A stretch of 64,000 bases of DNA from Jeotgalicoccus meleagridis (GCF_903994045.1 NZ_CAJEWD010000009.1:1-64000); one strand, 5' to 3'; positions 35,808-45,204 are shown, numbered from the stretch's first letter. Numbers and translations: made by a program. Notes: generated by a model from the sequence alone, not told the origin.

Positions 35808-36182
35808 TTAGTCTTTCTTCTTATCTTTTTTACTTGCTGGAAAATCTGTTGCAGTCTCCACACGGTTCGTTACGTTGTCAATATTACCTTGTAAGCGTTC
35901 AATGTTTGGATTAATATCAGCTTGGAAGTTTGAAATCATCGTTTTCACTTCATCTCCTAAGCTTTGAAAGACCTCACTAGATTCTCTTTTGGTTTTGAGG
36001 AAGGAGTTTTTGATTTCATCTCCCTCAATTTTAAGTTGATTAAATTGCGACTTTAAATCGCTTGAACCAGATTTTAAGGAAAGTTGTAATTCCTTCCCTG
36101 ATTTTGGTGCATTTAAAAATGAAATAAGTACACCACCGGTTACACCGACTAAAAAGCCGACTCCAATATTTTTAAGCTTCAT
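35808..36182 (-). CDS. YtxH domain membrane protein (YhaH-like)
   Basis: A 124-residue protein with one N-terminal membrane segment (IGVGFLVGVTGGVLISFLNAPKSGKEL) containing the YtxH-family glycine-rich helix and APKSGKE motif, then a long amphipathic coiled segment and a Lys-rich tail. General-stress association is known for relatives; function unclear. GAGAGGTG precedes the ATG at 36182. Confidence 0.85.
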   Translation of the reverse strand: MKLKNIGVGFLVGVTGGVLISFLNAPKSGKELQLSLKSGSSDLKSQFNQLKIEGDEIKNSFLKTKRESSEVFQSLGDEVKTMISNFQADINPNIERLQGNIDNVTNRVETATDFPASKKDKKKD

Positions 36183-36228
36183 GATAAACACCTCTCATCT
36201 TAAACTTTAATACCCTTATAATAGAAAA

Positions 36229-36660
36229 TTATGCATCTAATCTATTTTTTAGTGCACTTTCTAAGTCGCTTCTTATCTCAGGTGTATTATCTTCTTTTTC
36301 TACATCAACCCATTTGTAACCAAAGCCATCGTGTTGATCCTTATATCTCGGAATGATATGGAAGTGTAGGTGGAAGACGGATTGTGATGCATAAGAGCCG
36401 TTGTTTTGGACGACATTTAAACCAGCAGGTTCAAAAGTATCTTTGACTGCATTAGCAACACGTGTCACGACAGACATTAACTTTGCACCTGTGTCTTCAT
36501 CTAAGTCATAGATGTTTTCAATGACTTTCTTTGGAACAACTAAAGTATGGCCTTTAGCCACTGGAAAGGCATCTAAAAACGCAATAATATCATCATCTTC
36601 ATATACAATATTTGCAGGTATTTCACGGTCAATAATTTTTTCGAAAATTGTCTTAGTCAT
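36229..36660 (-). CDS. hit: HIT family nucleotide-binding hydrolase
   Basis: Histidine-triad protein of 143 residues: FEKIIDREIPANIVYEDD at the start and the catalytic HLHFHIIPRY triad. Members hydrolyse nucleoside phosphoramidates or dinucleoside polyphosphates; the cellular substrate is unknown. ATG at 36660 set by GGAGG eight bases upstream. Divergent from ecsA, the conserved Bacillales arrangement. Confidence 0.92.
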   Translation of the reverse strand: MTKTIFEKIIDREIPANIVYEDDDIIAFLDAFPVAKGHTLVVPKKVIENIYDLDEDTGAKLMSVVTRVANAVKDTFEPAGLNVVQNNGSYASQSVFHLHFHIIPRYKDQHDGFGYKWVDVEKEDNTPEIRSDLESALKNRLDA

Positions 36661-36750
36661 CTCAATATCCTCCATTGCCTTGTTTGTGATATAGTTTTAC
36701 TTACGTATTAGTATACAAATAATTTCAACTATTTTAAAGGAAGTAAAATA

Positions 36751-37488
36751 ATGGTCCTAGAATTAAAACACTTAACAGGCGGTTATTCAAAAGAACCGGT
36801 CATAAAAGATATTTCACTGAACATAAAAGAAGGAGAAATTGTTGGCCTTATTGGACTCAACGGAGCAGGTAAGAGTACGACAATAAAACATATACTCGGT
36901 CTCTTAAGACCTCATTCAGGCACTATAGAAGTAAGAGGAAAAACTTTAAAAGAAGACGTAGAAGAATATAGAAGACATCTAGGTTATATTCCTGAATCGC
37001 CTATTTTATATGAAGAACTGACTTTAAAAGAACACATCGAGATGACTGCCATGGCATATGGTCTAACGACAGAAGAAGTGGAGAAAAGAAAAGGGCCGCT
37101 TCTTAAGCGTTTTAGACTAGAGGACAAGGAAGATACTTTTCCAAGCCATTTTTCAAAAGGTATGAAACAGAAAGTCATGTTGATTTGTGCTTTCATTGTA
37201 GAACCAGATCTTTATATTATTGATGAACCATTTCTTGGATTAGACCCTTTAGGGATTGAATCTTTGATTGAACTAATGATTTCTGAGCGCGATAAAAAAC
37301 GCTCAATCTTAATGAGTACACACATCCTATCAACAGCAGAACGCTACTGTGACCGCTATATTATTATCGATCAGGGTGAAAAGATTGCAGATGGTAGCTT
37401 AGATGACTTAAGGGAGAAAACTGGGCTTTTAAACGCGACACTTGATGAAATTTATATTGAGTTAACTGGTGGTAATGTAGATGAGTAA
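36751..37488 (+). CDS. ecsA: ABC transporter ATP-binding protein EcsA
   Basis: ATPase subunit of the Ecs ABC transporter, linked in B. subtilis to intramembrane proteolysis (RasP), secretion and competence. 245 residues: Walker A GLNGAGKST at 35-43, degenerate signature FSKGMKQKV, Walker B YIIDEPFLGLD, switch His in MSTHIL. Overlaps ecsB by eight bases, so coupled translation. Confidence 0.93.
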   Translation: MVLELKHLTGGYSKEPVIKDISLNIKEGEIVGLIGLNGAGKSTTIKHILGLLRPHSGTIEVRGKTLKEDVEEYRRHLGYIPESPILYEELTLKEHIEMTAMAYGLTTEEVEKRKGPLLKRFRLEDKEDTFPSHFSKGMKQKVMLICAFIVEPDLYIIDEPFLGLDPLGIESLIELMISERDKKRSILMSTHILSTAERYCDRYIIIDQGEKIADGSLDDLREKTGLLNATLDEIYIELTGGNVDE

Positions 37489-38683
37489 GTCATTGTTTGA
37501 AAGTCGGATGACCGAAGATGTAAAAATTAGGTCCTATTATGGCAAATTTATTTTCAACAGTCACTTTTTAGTCTTTCTCATGATTGCAGCAGGTGTCCTT
37601 TTATATACTTTACTCAGCCTGAGAGAAAGTCTGAACCCGAGTATTTACATCGATGTACTCTCAGCTATTATTTTAGCAGTCGTCTTAAATCCTAAGTATA
37701 GAACTCTATTAAAAGAAGCGGATATGTTATTCTTACCACCTTATGAAAAGCATATGGATAATTATTTTAAAGGCGCAAAAATCTACAGCTTATCACTTGG
37801 TATTACTTTACCCGTCGTGACATCATTAGCTATCCTCATCATGTTAACAATCGGACATGATGTGCTTACTTTATCCTTGTTTTTCATCATGGCAATTATC
37901 CTATACTTTAATACATTTTCTATAAAAACTTTAGCAGTCAATACAAATCTTAATCGTTTAGCAGTGACTCTTTCTTATTTATTCATAGACTTTACTAGCT
38001 TGTTTTTAATTTTAATCCATCCTGCCTTCTTTATCTTGGCAGTAATTTTAGTGATTCTCTCTCAAATCTTTGTGAGAAGACATGTTTTTGAAAATATTTC
38101 TTGGATGAACTATACAAGCTATGAGAAAGATCAACAGCAGTCTTATTATCAGACTGTTAGTATGTTTACAAATGTTAAAAGCATAGATAAGAGCTTTAAA
38201 AGAAGAAGAGTTTTAGACTTTTTACTCCCTGTCTATAAGGGTGAGAAGTTCGATAAAAAACATATGTATGAATATTTATTTTACCGTTCTTTCATCAGAG
38301 ATCATGATTTACCGATGATTGTTTTACGAATAATGATTCTGTTCTTTATCATTATGTTCTGGATTTCTAATCTTTATGTATCTCTAATATTTTCCTTGTT
38401 TGGGATTTATATTATCGTACTTCAAATGTCTCAAATCTATACTGCCCAAGCCTATCTTCTATGGCCAAAAGTATGGCCAGTGAAAAGGTCTTACATTCAA
38501 GACAGCTACATTAGATACTCACATAAGGTTGTCTTTATCATCACCCTTATTTTCTTGTTTATATTTATTATTATTCATCCAGCACAATTCTATTTATCTC
38601 TTATCTTTCCAATCTGGGGTTATCTCTTGAATAGGGTATACTCTAAATCAATATATAAAAAAGAAGAAGAACTCAGTGATTAA
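37481..38683 (+). CDS. ecsB: ABC transporter permease EcsB
   Basis: Membrane partner of EcsA, 400 residues with about nine hydrophobic spans starting at FNSHFLVFLMIAAGVLLYTLL. No soluble domain. Its final codons lie in a hairpin shared with the convergent gene, and the two stops overlap by four bases. The transported substrate is unknown. Confidence 0.92.
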   Translation: MSKSLFESRMTEDVKIRSYYGKFIFNSHFLVFLMIAAGVLLYTLLSLRESLNPSIYIDVLSAIILAVVLNPKYRTLLKEADMLFLPPYEKHMDNYFKGAKIYSLSLGITLPVVTSLAILIMLTIGHDVLTLSLFFIMAIILYFNTFSIKTLAVNTNLNRLAVTLSYLFIDFTSLFLILIHPAFFILAVILVILSQIFVRRHVFENISWMNYTSYEKDQQQSYYQTVSMFTNVKSIDKSFKRRRVLDFLLPVYKGEKFDKKHMYEYLFYRSFIRDHDLPMIVLRIMILFFIIMFWISNLYVSLIFSLFGIYIIVLQMSQIYTAQAYLLWPKVWPVKRSYIQDSYIRYSHKVVFIITLIFLFIFIIIHPAQFYLSLIFPIWGYLLNRVYSKSIYKKEEELSD

Positions 38684-38700
38684 TCACTGAATTCTTCTTT
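38662..38700. terminator. Bidirectional terminator overlapping two stop codons
   Basis: AAGAAGAA-TCAGTGATTAATCACTGA-TTCTTCTT forms a near-perfect hairpin including the stops of ecsB and the traP-like gene; T-runs on both strands. Confidence 0.85.
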
Positions 38701-39228
38701 TTCTTCTTCTGTAAATTCATTATCATCCACACTATAATAAGTTTTACTTGATAGATAGTCACCGAATAATGATTCTTCATTGCGGAATCTCTTCAAGGCG
38801 TCGTGAGTTAAATACTTTTTAAAAGCATCTGTATACTTAAAGTCATCGTGGATCAATAAGTCAGCCCATTTAATAAAGAGGACATAAGTTTCACTCTTAT
38901 CGTTAACTGCAAGTCGATATGATAGTATACCGTTCATTTCCTGTAGTTGATCCGTAAGATCAGACAAATGCATTCTAAGTGCCTGGAAACCATCACCAGC
39001 AGATGGGATATAAAAGATGGTAATCGGACTTTCTCCGTTAAGTTCGCCTTCTTGATAGAGCACTTCATACGTTTTTTTAGTTGCAAAAACAGATTCAACT
39101 TGATTATCTTCATAAAATAAAACAGCATCTGTGCCTTTAGCATTTAACGATGTATGTGGATATTTTTCCTGTAAGTCTTCTAAATAATTCAGGGTTCCTG
39201 TTGTAATGTGTAAATACACTCTGTTCAC
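38680..39228 (-). CDS. traP: TRAP/HmoB-like protein (antibiotic-biosynthesis-monooxygenase fold)
   Basis: A 182-residue protein with a C-terminal ABM-type ferredoxin-like domain (ESPITIFYIPSAGDGFQALRMHL, GILSYRLAVNDKSETYVLFIKW). Synteny between ecsB and hemE identifies it as the ortholog of S. aureus TRAP and B. subtilis HmoB (YhgC), the latter a heme-degrading monooxygenase. The proposed quorum-sensing role of TRAP is disputed; a heme-related role fits the neighbouring hemEHY genes. The acidic C-terminal tail EFTEEEKEEFSD is an addition. Confidence 0.82.
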   Translation of the reverse strand: MNRVYLHITTGTLNYLEDLQEKYPHTSLNAKGTDAVLFYEDNQVESVFATKKTYEVLYQEGELNGESPITIFYIPSAGDGFQALRMHLSDLTDQLQEMNGILSYRLAVNDKSETYVLFIKWADLLIHDDFKYTDAFKKYLTHDALKRFRNEESLFGDYLSSKTYYSVDDNEFTEEEKEEFSD

Positions 39229-39323
39229 CTCATCTAGTTATCTTCTACATATAATATACACTACTTTTAGGCTCGATAAACACAGAGGCAAATAGAACGA
39301 TTTTTTGACAAGTTGACCCTAGA

Positions 39324-39338
39324 TGATAATTGTTCTAA
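39324..39338. promoter_or_regulatory. Weak PerR-like site upstream of hemE
   Basis: TGATAATTGTTCTAA matches TTATAATNATTATAA at 11 of 14 defined positions, in the hemE promoter region just after a TTGACA. PerR controls heme synthesis in Bacillus, but this match may be chance in AT-rich DNA. Confidence 0.25.
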
Positions 39339-39391
39339 AGAATATGCTAAACTAAATTAAGTATAAATATAATATATTAGGGGGTACTTCC

Positions 39392-40417
39392 GTGTTTAAC
39401 GATACACTCATTAGAGCAGCACGAGGCGAAAAAACTGAACATACTCCAGTTTGGTTTATGAGACAGGTTGGCCGCTCTCAACCGGAATATAATAAGGTAA
39501 AAGAGAAATATTCTCTTATAGAAATTACCAAGCAGCCAGAATTAACGGCTTATCTGACAGCGACACCAGTCGATAATTACAATGTCGATGCTGCAGTACT
39601 TTACAAAGATATCATTACACCTTTAGCACCAATTGGAATTGATGTCGAGATTAAGTCAGGGGTCGGTCCAGTTATACATAATCCTGTTCGTACTTTGAAC
39701 GATATCGAGAATCTTGGAGAACTTGATCCATTTAAAGATCTGGACTATGTGTATAAAGCAATACAGATATTGACTCAGGAAAAACTAAATGTACCTTTAA
39801 TCGGATTCTGTGGTGCACCCTTTACAGTAGCAAGCTATATGATTGAAGGGGGACCTTCTAAAAATTATCACAGAACAAAAACAATGATGTACACACAACC
39901 AGAACTTTGGTTTAAACTCATGGACAAATTAGTCGAGACAAGCATCACTTATTTAACTGCTCAAATTAAAGCAGGTGCAAGTGTCATCCAAATTTTCGAT
40001 TCATGGGGTGGCGCATTGAACAAGGCTGATTATAATCATTACCTTGCTCCAGGTATGAAGAGAATTATTAATGCTGTAAAAGCACAAAATGTGCCAGTAA
40101 TTGTCTTTGGTGTGGGTGCGAGTCACCTTGCAACAGAGTGGGATAAGCTCGGCAGCGATGTTTTAGGTTTAGACTGGAGAATGTCTATAACAGAAGCTCG
40201 TGAGTTAGGTATCACAAAGGCTCTTCAAGGAAACCTTGACCCAGCAATCCTTTTATCAGATTGGTCTGTGATTGAAGAACGTGCCAAAAAGATTGTAGAA
40301 GAAGGTCAGAGAACCGGACATATCTTTAACCTTGGGCATGGCGTCTTTCCACAAGTCGACCCTGATGTCTTAAAACGATTAACCGAATTAGTACACACAT
40401 ATAGTAAAGGACTGTGA
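39392..40417 (+). CDS. hemE: Uroporphyrinogen decarboxylase
   Basis: Converts uroporphyrinogen III to coproporphyrinogen III by four decarboxylations. The signature [11 protein letters not shown] lies near the N-terminus and [17 protein letters not shown] in the middle. Length 341 is slightly short but complete. GTG start after GGGGG. First gene of hemE-hemH-hemY; the Gram-positive coproporphyrin-dependent heme route uses these three plus HemQ, which is not in the window. Confidence 0.95.
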   Translation: MFNDTLIRAARGEKTEHTPVWFMRQVGRSQPEYNKVKEKYSLIEITKQPELTAYLTATPVDNYNVDAAVLYKDIITPLAPIGIDVEIKSGVGPVIHNPVRTLNDIENLGELDPFKDLDYVYKAIQILTQEKLNVPLIGFCGAPFTVASYMIEGGPSKNYHRTKTMMYTQPELWFKLMDKLVETSITYLTAQIKAGASVIQIFDSWGGALNKADYNHYLAPGMKRIINAVKAQNVPVIVFGVGASHLATEWDKLGSDVLGLDWRMSITEARELGITKALQGNLDPAILLSDWSVIEERAKKIVEEGQRTGHIFNLGHGVFPQVDPDVLKRLTELVHTYSKGL

Positions 40418-40421
40418 AATT

Positions 40422-41336
40422 ATGAGTGAGAAAAAAGCATTATTAGTTATGGCATATGGAACACCTTATAAAGAATCGGATATTGAGCCATATTATACAC
40501 ATATAAGACACGGCAGAAAGCCAAGTGAAGAAGCACTTCAAGACTTAAAAGACCGTTATGAAGCAATTGGAGGAATTTCTCCTTTAGCAGATACAACTGA
40601 AAGACAGGCAAAAGCTCTCGTTGATAGTTTAAACAAGCAATCAGACGATGAGTTTGAGTTGTTCATCGGTTTAAAACACATCCATCCATTTATTGAAGAT
40701 AGTGTGAAAGAAATCAATGAAACGGGTATCAAAGAAATTCACACAGTAGTATTAGCACCACATTATTCAAATTTCTCTGTGGGTTCTTATAATCAAAGAG
40801 CAAAAGAAGAAGCAGACAAATACGGTATTACTGTTAAATCTGTTGATTCCTTCTATGAACAGATGCCGTTTATTGATTTTTGGGTAGATGCGTTAGAGCA
40901 AACGTTTTCTGAAATTCCAGAAGAAGCACACGATAAAACAGCTATCATTGTAAGTGCACATAGCTTACCTGAGAAAATTAAGGAACATAATGATCCTTAC
41001 CCTGATCAACTTGTAGAAACAAAAGATCTCTTGAAATCACGATTTAATAAAGGGCATTACTTTGTTGGTTGGCAGTCTGAAGGAAATACACCAGACCCTT
41101 GGTTAGGTCCAGACGTTCAAGATTTAACGCGTGATTTATATAAAGAAAATAATTTTGAACACTTTGTTTATTTACCATTGGGCTTTGTTTGTGAACATTT
41201 AGAAGTGCTTTACGATAATGATTATGAATGTAAAGTTGTAACAGATGAAGTGGGTGCCGAGTATCACAGACCAGCAATGCCAAATACGGATGACAGATTC
41301 ATCCAAGCAATGGTCAATGAGCTTCTGAAATTATAA
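40422..41336 (+). CDS. hemH: Coproporphyrin III ferrochelatase (HemH/CpfC)
   Basis: Inserts Fe2+ into coproporphyrin III in the monoderm heme pathway. 304 residues; the metal-binding His is in IVSAHSLPEKI and the conserved Glu in VCEHLEVLYD; SEGNTPDPWLGP is a family block. Five bases after hemE, so co-transcribed. Soluble, no [2Fe-2S] C-terminal extension. Confidence 0.94.
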   Translation: MSEKKALLVMAYGTPYKESDIEPYYTHIRHGRKPSEEALQDLKDRYEAIGGISPLADTTERQAKALVDSLNKQSDDEFELFIGLKHIHPFIEDSVKEINETGIKEIHTVVLAPHYSNFSVGSYNQRAKEEADKYGITVKSVDSFYEQMPFIDFWVDALEQTFSEIPEEAHDKTAIIVSAHSLPEKIKEHNDPYPDQLVETKDLLKSRFNKGHYFVGWQSEGNTPDPWLGPDVQDLTRDLYKENNFEHFVYLPLGFVCEHLEVLYDNDYECKVVTDEVGAEYHRPAMPNTDDRFIQAMVNELLKL

Positions 41337-41361
41337 TTCGTTTTTTAAAGGTGTGTGACTC

Positions 41362-42747
41362 ATGAAAAATATCGCAATTATCGGTGCAGGTATTACCGGT
41401 TTGTCTTCAATGTATTATTTGTTAACAGGTAATCAAGATTATCGAGTAGATATTTTTGAGAAGAGTGATAGAGCAGGTGGTAAGGTCAAGACACATATCC
41501 AAGATGGATATACGATTGAACTTGGACCCGAATCATATCTATCGCGTAAACAAATTATGACCGATTTAGCCGAAGAAATCGGACTCGGTCATACCTTAGT
41601 TAGAAATGAGACAGGCCAATCATATATCTATACGAAGAATCAGCTGTTTCCTGTGCCAATGGGAACCATGCTAGGTGTTCCAATGGAGTTTAAAGCGCTC
41701 TTATCTACAGAACTCATCTCTTGGCCAGGTAAGTTAAAAGCCAGTCTTGAGTACTTTAAAGATACTATGCCATTGTATAAAGATATTTCTGTGGGTGAAT
41801 TCTTTAGACACCGTTTTGGTAATGAAGTTTTAGAAAATATGATAGAACCACTATTGTCGGGTGTATACGGCACCAATATTGACCAACTCAGTTTAATGTC
41901 TACTTATCCGAACTTTAAGAAGACTGAACAGTACTATGGTAGTTTGATGAAAGGTTTACCGATAGAAAGAAGCCTTAAACCACAAGCGCCTAAAAAGAAA
42001 GTTGGACAGTTCTATCAATTTTCTGATGGTCTTCAGTCCTTTATTGACCGACTAGTCGAAGTGAATATAGAAAAGGGCGGACAAATTAACTTCCAAGCGG
42101 ATGTTACTGATATAGAAAAGTTAGATGATGGTTATCGAGTGACGGTTAATGGTGAAAGCCAAGTTTATGATGAAGTCATTGTAACGACGCCGCATTTCCA
42201 ATATAAACGCTGGTTTGATGATAAGGAATTTGAGTATTTTAAACATATGGAAGCTACAAGTGTTGCAACAGTAGTGATGGCTTTTGATCAGGAACAAGTT
42301 AATAATTCAATCGATGGGACAGGCTTTGTCGTCAGTCGAAATATGGATACAGTCATTACAGCCTGTACTTGGACTAATAAGAAATGGAAGCATTCTACTC
42401 CAAGTGGTAAGGCACTCTTACGTGCTTACGTCGGACGACCTGGTGATTTTATCGTCCATGAAAAATCTGATGAAGATATCATTAGGCTCGTTAGAAAAGA
42501 CTTAGACCAGATAATGAATATTGAAGGAGAGCCGAATTTCTCCATTGTGACTAGATTACCTAATTCTATGCCTAACTATTTTGTTGGACATAAGCGCATG
42601 ATTGATGAGATCCAAGATTATGTAGGAGAAACATATCCTGGTCTTCACTTAATCGGTGCTTCACACTATGCAGTTGGCTTACCAGATTGTGTTCAAACTG
42701 CAAAAGACACTGCAGATAAAATTTTAAATATGTCATTAGATTTCTAG
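41362..42747 (+). CDS. hemY: Coproporphyrinogen III oxidase, HemY/CgoX type
   Basis: FAD enzyme using oxygen to oxidise coproporphyrinogen III to coproporphyrin III, historically called protoporphyrinogen oxidase. 461 residues; N-terminal dinucleotide motif GAGITGLSSMYYL, then EKSDRAGGKVKT, and a C-terminal FAD-contact region LIGASHYAVGLPDCVQTA. 25 bases after hemH. The stop codon overlaps the terminator hairpin. Confidence 0.94.
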   Translation: MKNIAIIGAGITGLSSMYYLLTGNQDYRVDIFEKSDRAGGKVKTHIQDGYTIELGPESYLSRKQIMTDLAEEIGLGHTLVRNETGQSYIYTKNQLFPVPMGTMLGVPMEFKALLSTELISWPGKLKASLEYFKDTMPLYKDISVGEFFRHRFGNEVLENMIEPLLSGVYGTNIDQLSLMSTYPNFKKTEQYYGSLMKGLPIERSLKPQAPKKKVGQFYQFSDGLQSFIDRLVEVNIEKGGQINFQADVTDIEKLDDGYRVTVNGESQVYDEVIVTTPHFQYKRWFDDKEFEYFKHMEATSVATVVMAFDQEQVNNSIDGTGFVVSRNMDTVITACTWTNKKWKHSTPSGKALLRAYVGRPGDFIVHEKSDEDIIRLVRKDLDQIMNIEGEPNFSIVTRLPNSMPNYFVGHKRMIDEIQDYVGETYPGLHLIGASHYAVGLPDCVQTAKDTADKILNMSLDF

Positions 42748-42782
42748 ACCTGTTTCAGTTATAATTGGAACAGGTCTTTTTA
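42746..42782 (+). terminator. Terminator of the heme operon
   Basis: AGACCTGTT / AACAGGTCT stem followed by TTTTTATA; overlaps the last codons of hemY. Confidence 0.87.
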
Positions 42783-42803
42783 TATTAAACAGGGGGAGTA
42801 GAG

Positions 42804-43796
42804 ATGAAGTTTATTTCAAATAATAACATTACAGATCCAATGATTAATCTAGCGATGGAGGAGTATGTCTTAAGAGAGATTCCAACAGATGACTCTTACT
42901 TTCTCTTCTATGTTAACCAGCCATCGATTATCATTGGGAAAAACCAAAATACTATAGAAGAAATCAATGTGCCTTACATTGAAGAAAATGATATTAAAGT
43001 TGTTCGTAGAGTGTCAGGTGGTGGGGCAGTTTATCATGATGAAGGTAACTTAAACTTTAGCTTTATAACAGAAGATGATGGTGATAGCTTTCATAACTTT
43101 AAACGTTTTACACAACCGATAGTAGATGCACTGAAAGAAATGGGGGTCAATGCTGAATTATCTGGCCGTAATGATATAGAACTTGAAGATGGTAAAAAAG
43201 TATCTGGCAGCGCTATGTTCACGCAAAATGGACGTATGTTCTCTCATGGTACATTGATGTTAGAAAGTGATATCAATGAAGTTCAAAACGCCTTAAAAGT
43301 GAATCCTAAGAAGATTAAATCTAAAGGGGTTAAATCTGTCAGTGCAAGAGTTGGAAATATTAATGACTATCTGCAGGATAAAATAGATATTGAAGAATTT
43401 AAAAAGAGAATACTGAAAAATATCTTTGGTGATCTTGAGAGTGTAGAAGAATATGTCTTGAACGAAGATGATTGGAAAAAAATCAATAAATTATCAAAAG
43501 AAAAGTATCAAACATGGGATTGGAATTATGGGAAAAATCCTAAATACAACTACGATAATTCCTACAAATATGATGCTGGTTTACTTGATATCCGCCTAGA
43601 AATTAAACAAGGTCGAATTAATCATGCTAAAATATTTGGAGACTTTTTTGGTGTAGGAGAAGTTGTGGATATTGAGAAGAGATTAATTGGAGTAGAGCAT
43701 AATAGACAAGCGATTGATCACGCTTTAAAGGATTTAGATATCAGTCACTATCTAGGGCGTATCACAAGAGAAGAGTTTTTAAATCTCATCTCCTAA
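42804..43796 (+). CDS. lplA: Lipoate-protein ligase A
   Basis: Activates free lipoate with ATP and attaches it to E2 and GcvH domains. 330 residues: catalytic domain with RRVSGGGAVYHDEGNLNFSF (lipoate pocket) and NDIELEDGKKVSGSAM, followed by the C-terminal accessory domain of about 80 residues (WNYGKNPKYNY). GGGGGAG precedes the ATG. Scavenging enzyme for lipoate-dependent dehydrogenases. Confidence 0.94.
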   Translation: MKFISNNNITDPMINLAMEEYVLREIPTDDSYFLFYVNQPSIIIGKNQNTIEEINVPYIEENDIKVVRRVSGGGAVYHDEGNLNFSFITEDDGDSFHNFKRFTQPIVDALKEMGVNAELSGRNDIELEDGKKVSGSAMFTQNGRMFSHGTLMLESDINEVQNALKVNPKKIKSKGVKSVSARVGNINDYLQDKIDIEEFKKRILKNIFGDLESVEEYVLNEDDWKKINKLSKEKYQTWDWNYGKNPKYNYDNSYKYDAGLLDIRLEIKQGRINHAKIFGDFFGVGEVVDIEKRLIGVEHNRQAIDHALKDLDISHYLGRITREEFLNLIS

Positions 43797-43805
43797 AGTG
43801 AAAAC

Positions 43806-43850
43806 AAAAAAAGCGACTACTTGAGGAATCACCTTAAGTAGTCGCTTTAT
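43806..43850. terminator. Bidirectional terminator between lplA and the IDEAL gene
   Basis: AAAGCGACTACTT / AAGTAGTCGCTTT, 13-bp stem, flanked by an A-run on the left and T-rich sequence. Confidence 0.88.
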
Positions 43851-43856
43851 GTATGC

Positions 43857-44054
43857 TTATAGTTGTTTGAGTAAGTTAGTGTATTTCATGAATTTCTCTT
43901 TGTCCTTTGCAAGGAGCGCTTCTTCTATCTTAGTTGTATATAATTTTTTGTTAAAGATTTGCATGGATTCTTGCAATACTAGGTCTGCGGATAAGTCGTT
44001 GATAGTATTGAGGAATCCTCTTAATTGATTTGTCGGATATACTATTCTACCCAT
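43857..44054 (-). CDS. IDEAL-domain small protein
   Basis: A 65-residue helical protein. Its C-terminal half, KIEEALLAKDKEKFMKYTNLL, resembles the IDEAL domain found at the ends of Firmicutes proteins and as short stand-alone proteins, thought to mediate protein interaction. GGAGAGGGGT precedes the ATG. Divergent from comK. Function unknown. Confidence 0.75.
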   Translation of the reverse strand: MGRIVYPTNQLRGFLNTINDLSADLVLQESMQIFNKKLYTTKIEEALLAKDKEKFMKYTNLLKQL

Positions 44055-44189
44055 ATGTCAAAACCCCTCTCCATAACTCTTAAATAAAAGTATACACTTC
44101 ATTCTCAATTAGGTCAATGATAATGAGAATCGTATTTCTTAATTATCTGATAATAAATATTTACTTATCAAACATTTCCCTAAATATAG

Positions 44190-44218
44190 TTAACAAAGAT
44201 GTTTATTTATGTTATATT
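44190..44218 (+). promoter_or_regulatory. comK: Sigma-A-type promoter of comK
   Basis: TTAACA (44190-44195), 17-base spacer, TATATT (44213-44218), about 28 bases before the start codon. No clear K-box pair (AAAA-N5-TTTT) is seen nearby. Confidence 0.6.
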
Positions 44219-44245
44219 CTATTTAATAAAATATTTGGAGGCCAC

Positions 44246-44854
44246 ATGACTAGACAACAGTATATTATGAATGATGAAACGATGTATATTGTAGCTAAGC
44301 CAAATGGGCGTTATGTAGAAAGTTCCATAGCAGAATTATATGGTGATCCTATATTATGTCTAAAGAGTCCCAATAAGATTATTGAATATAATTGTAAGTA
44401 TCACTCTCAAAACTATGTTTCACGAAAAGATTTGACGAAAGGCTTAACAGATATTCGAGCTAAGCATCCGATTATTGTTGATCTCTTTGCTTCATATATT
44501 TATTTTTGTACACACTCCGATAGAGTAATGGAGAATAGTTGGTTTAATCTTAAGTATATTAAGAGATACTATGAATATAGAGGAATGACTAAAGTTATTT
44601 TTGAAAATAATGAGGAATTAAAAGTTGATATTTCATATTCATCTTTTAATAATCAATATTTAAATGCTGTCAGGTTATATTATAAATTCACTTTAGAAAA
44701 AGAAAAGTACTATAAGAAGAGTCATAATCAGACGATTACTTATGAACAATTTCAGACAGATGAAAGTCATGAAGTGAACTATATTAATGAAGCAGCTCGA
44801 GCAGCATATAAAAAATATATGAGAGGAATAGACGAGTTAAACTCATTAATTTGA
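44246..44854 (+). CDS. comK: Competence transcription factor ComK
   Basis: Master regulator of DNA-uptake genes. The 202-residue protein shows the ComK core: KSPNKIIEYNCKYHSQNYVSRKDLTKGL, the HPIIVDLFASYIYFCTHS segment matching the PPIVID...STYLFPT region of B. subtilis ComK, and the DISYSSFNNQ block. The ATG at 44246 follows GGAGG; the frame continues upstream without a better start. Here it stands alone. Staphylococci carry comK1 and comK2; which one this is cannot be told. Confidence 0.88.
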   Translation: MTRQQYIMNDETMYIVAKPNGRYVESSIAELYGDPILCLKSPNKIIEYNCKYHSQNYVSRKDLTKGLTDIRAKHPIIVDLFASYIYFCTHSDRVMENSWFNLKYIKRYYEYRGMTKVIFENNEELKVDISYSSFNNQYLNAVRLYYKFTLEKEKYYKKSHNQTITYEQFQTDESHEVNYINEAARAAYKKYMRGIDELNSLI

Positions 44855-44914
44855 ATTCTAAGTTAATACTCACATAAAAATTGTAAATATAAATTAATTA
44901 TTATTAATTTATTG

Positions 44915-44943
44915 TTGATAATGTTTATAGTCCTTGTTATAAT
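44915..44943 (+). promoter_or_regulatory. Strong promoter of the tRNA-Asn-tRNA-Ser pair
   Basis: TTGATA (44915-44920), exactly 17 bases, TATAAT (44938-44943), about 32 bases before tRNA-Asn. Confidence 0.85.
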
Positions 44944-44974
44944 AAATATTGTTCGTTTGAAAGCTACATAATAT

Positions 44975-45049
44975 TCCACAGTAGCTCAGTGGTAGAGCTA
45001 TCGGCTGTTAACCGATCGGTCGTAGGTTCGAGTCCTACCTGTGGAGCCA
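44975..45049 (+). tRNA. tRNA-Asn(GTT), copy 1
   Basis: Acceptor TCCACAG/CTGTGGA, anticodon loop CTGTTAA, CCA encoded. Nearly identical to the copy at 51926. Confidence 0.97.
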
Positions 45050-45050
45050 T

Positions 45051-45138
45051 GGAGATGTACTCAAGTGGCTGAAGAGGCGCCCCTGCTAAGGGTGTAGGTC
45101 GCGAAAGCGGCGCGAGAGTTCGAATCTCTCCATCTCCG
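45051..45138 (+). tRNA. tRNA-Ser(GCT)
   Basis: Class II cloverleaf, acceptor GGAGATG/CATCTCC, anticodon loop CTGCTAA, discriminator G; CCA not encoded. Directly follows tRNA-Asn. Confidence 0.95.
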
Positions 45139-45150
45139 TACTGATACTTT

Positions 45151-45204
45151 TTAAACCCCATCATATCATCGTTAAACGTTGATATGATGGGGTTTAACTT
45201 TTCT
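45151..45204 (+). terminator. Terminator of the tRNA-Asn-Ser operon
   Basis: TTAAACCCCATCATATCA / TGATATGATGGGGTTTAA, 18-bp stem, followed by CTTTTCTTT. Confidence 0.92.

Noticed and set aside
44915-44930. Fur-like sequence TTGATAATGTTTATAG
   Set aside because: It contains the -35 of a perfect tRNA promoter and the second half matches Fur poorly.
44964-45164. 66-codon minus-strand frame
   Set aside because: Antisense to tRNA-Asn and tRNA-Ser; no ribosome binding site.
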